Source of the DNA: Methylocapsa sp.
GTDB lineage: Bacteria; Pseudomonadota; Alphaproteobacteria; Rhizobiales; Beijerinckiaceae
Assembly (NCBI GenBank): GCA_003162995.1
Contig: PLUZ01000341.1
Span: 1,165-6,693, forward strand
Length of the DNA: 5,529 nucleotides
Direction of reading: 5' to 3'
This document shows positions 5,123 through 5,529 of this stretch, piece after piece. Both the position numbers and the translations under genes were made by a program. How positions within the stretch are numbered: the first letter of the stretch is position 1; the number at the start of each line of letters is the position of its first letter. The notes below the pieces were generated by a model. It ran no database searches. It was not told the origin of the DNA and worked only from the letters and a program-made list of their open reading frames with translations.

Positions 5123-5529
5123 ATGGCGGGGTTATTCGGCCTCGGGCGGGGTAAGGAAAGCGGGCAGGCTGGCAGCCAGGCTAAGACGGAAACTACGTCT
5201 TCGCTGCTCATAAAAGATGCCACCACGGCGAGCTTCAGCGCCGATGTCATCACTGAATCGGCGCGTCAGCCGGTCCTGGTCGATTTTTGGGCACCCTGGT
5301 GCGAACCCTGCAAGCAGCTTGCGCCAATTCTTGAAAAAACGGTCAAGGCGGCGGGCGGCAAGGTCAAGCTCGTCAAGATGAATATTGACGAGCATCCAGA
5401 AATTCCGGGCCGCCTTGGGGTGCGTTCCATCCCCGCCGTAATCGCTTTTCAGCGCGGCCAGCCGGTCGACGGCTTCATGGGCGCCTTGCCGGAAAGGGAG
5501 GTCAAGGGCTTCATCGAGCGGCTCGCGGG
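5123..5529 (+). CDS. ybbN: thioredoxin-domain protein, YbbN/CnoX-like (C-terminus beyond right edge)
   Basis: The first 135 codons are present and open to the edge. Residues 1-28 are a Gly/Ser/Gln-rich extension; about 30-135 is a thioredoxin fold: VLVDFWAPWCEPCKQLAP-type active site (Cys60 and Cys63, WCEPC in place of the usual WCGPC), NIDEHPEIP, and SIPAVIAF with the cis-proline at 104. The segment VDGFMGALPE (115-124) and the N-terminal extension are characteristic of the roughly 300-aa YbbN/CnoX proteins of alphaproteobacteria. In those proteins TPR repeats follow the thioredoxin domain and the protein acts as a holdase/redox co-chaperone working with GroEL. The TPR part is not visible, so a plain thioredoxin cannot be fully excluded. 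Export signals are absent, so it is cytoplasmic. A purine-rich GAGAGGGAG 9 bases before the ATG supports the start. Confidence 0.88.
   Translation, partial: MAGLFGLGRGKESGQAGSQAKTETTSSLLIKDATTASFSADVITESARQPVLVDFWAPWCEPCKQLAPILEKTVKAAGGKVKLVKMNIDEHPEIPGRLGVRSIPAVIAFQRGQPVDGFMGALPEREVKGFIERLA

Noticed and set aside
5095..5154. Small upstream frame (ATG at 5095, 19 codons) overlapping the start of the thioredoxin-domain gene
   Set aside because: Its ATG is the centre of the perfect palindrome, it has no ribosome site of its own, and the peptide has no recognisable feature.

Overview
This window looks like a GC-rich alphaproteobacterial chromosome, most likely order Hyphomicrobiales (Rhizobiales). 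The resemblance of several proteins and the gene pairings (dapF-mtaB; 5-formyltetrahydrofolate cyclo-ligase followed by a YmdB-type phosphoesterase; a thioredoxin-domain YbbN/CnoX-like protein) suggest a Beijerinckiaceae-like lineage. That placement is inference from remembered family features, not from a search.

Layout, left to right. (1) 1-1072, minus strand: a dapF-mtaB operon with a 4-base GTGA stop/start overlap; mtaB runs off the left edge. (2) 1073-1489: a gene-poor stretch with clustered inverted repeats upstream of dapF and a small palindromic, rhizobial-type intergenic repeat. (3) 1490-2140, plus: a secreted protein whose mature part is a GyrI-like (AraC effector-binding) domain. 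Its 3' end overlaps the convergent next gene by 8 bases. (4) 2133-3537, minus: a 5-FCL gene (fau) and a YmdB-family metallophosphoesterase, separated by one base and led by a possible sigma-70 promoter and a structured leader. (5) 3638-4738, minus: an exported choloylglycine-hydrolase-family Ntn amidase whose signal peptide ends exactly before the catalytic Cys. (6) 4739-5122: no protein gene, but a strongly structured stretch that reads on the minus strand like an alphaproteobacterial 6S RNA (ssrS), plus two hairpin-forming repeats ahead of the next gene. (7) 5123-5529, plus: the start of a thioredoxin-fold protein cut by the right edge.

Most genes are housekeeping: lysine/peptidoglycan precursor synthesis, tRNA modification, folate metabolism, cyclic nucleotide turnover and redox/chaperone function. 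The accessory elements are the secreted GyrI-domain protein and the exported amidase. The most notable point is that the 6S candidate lies upstream of fau in the same direction, as expected from the widespread ssrS-fau pairing, but the amidase gene sits between them. I found no CRISPR array, transposase or phage gene. Nothing here clearly amounts to a new defence or mobile system.
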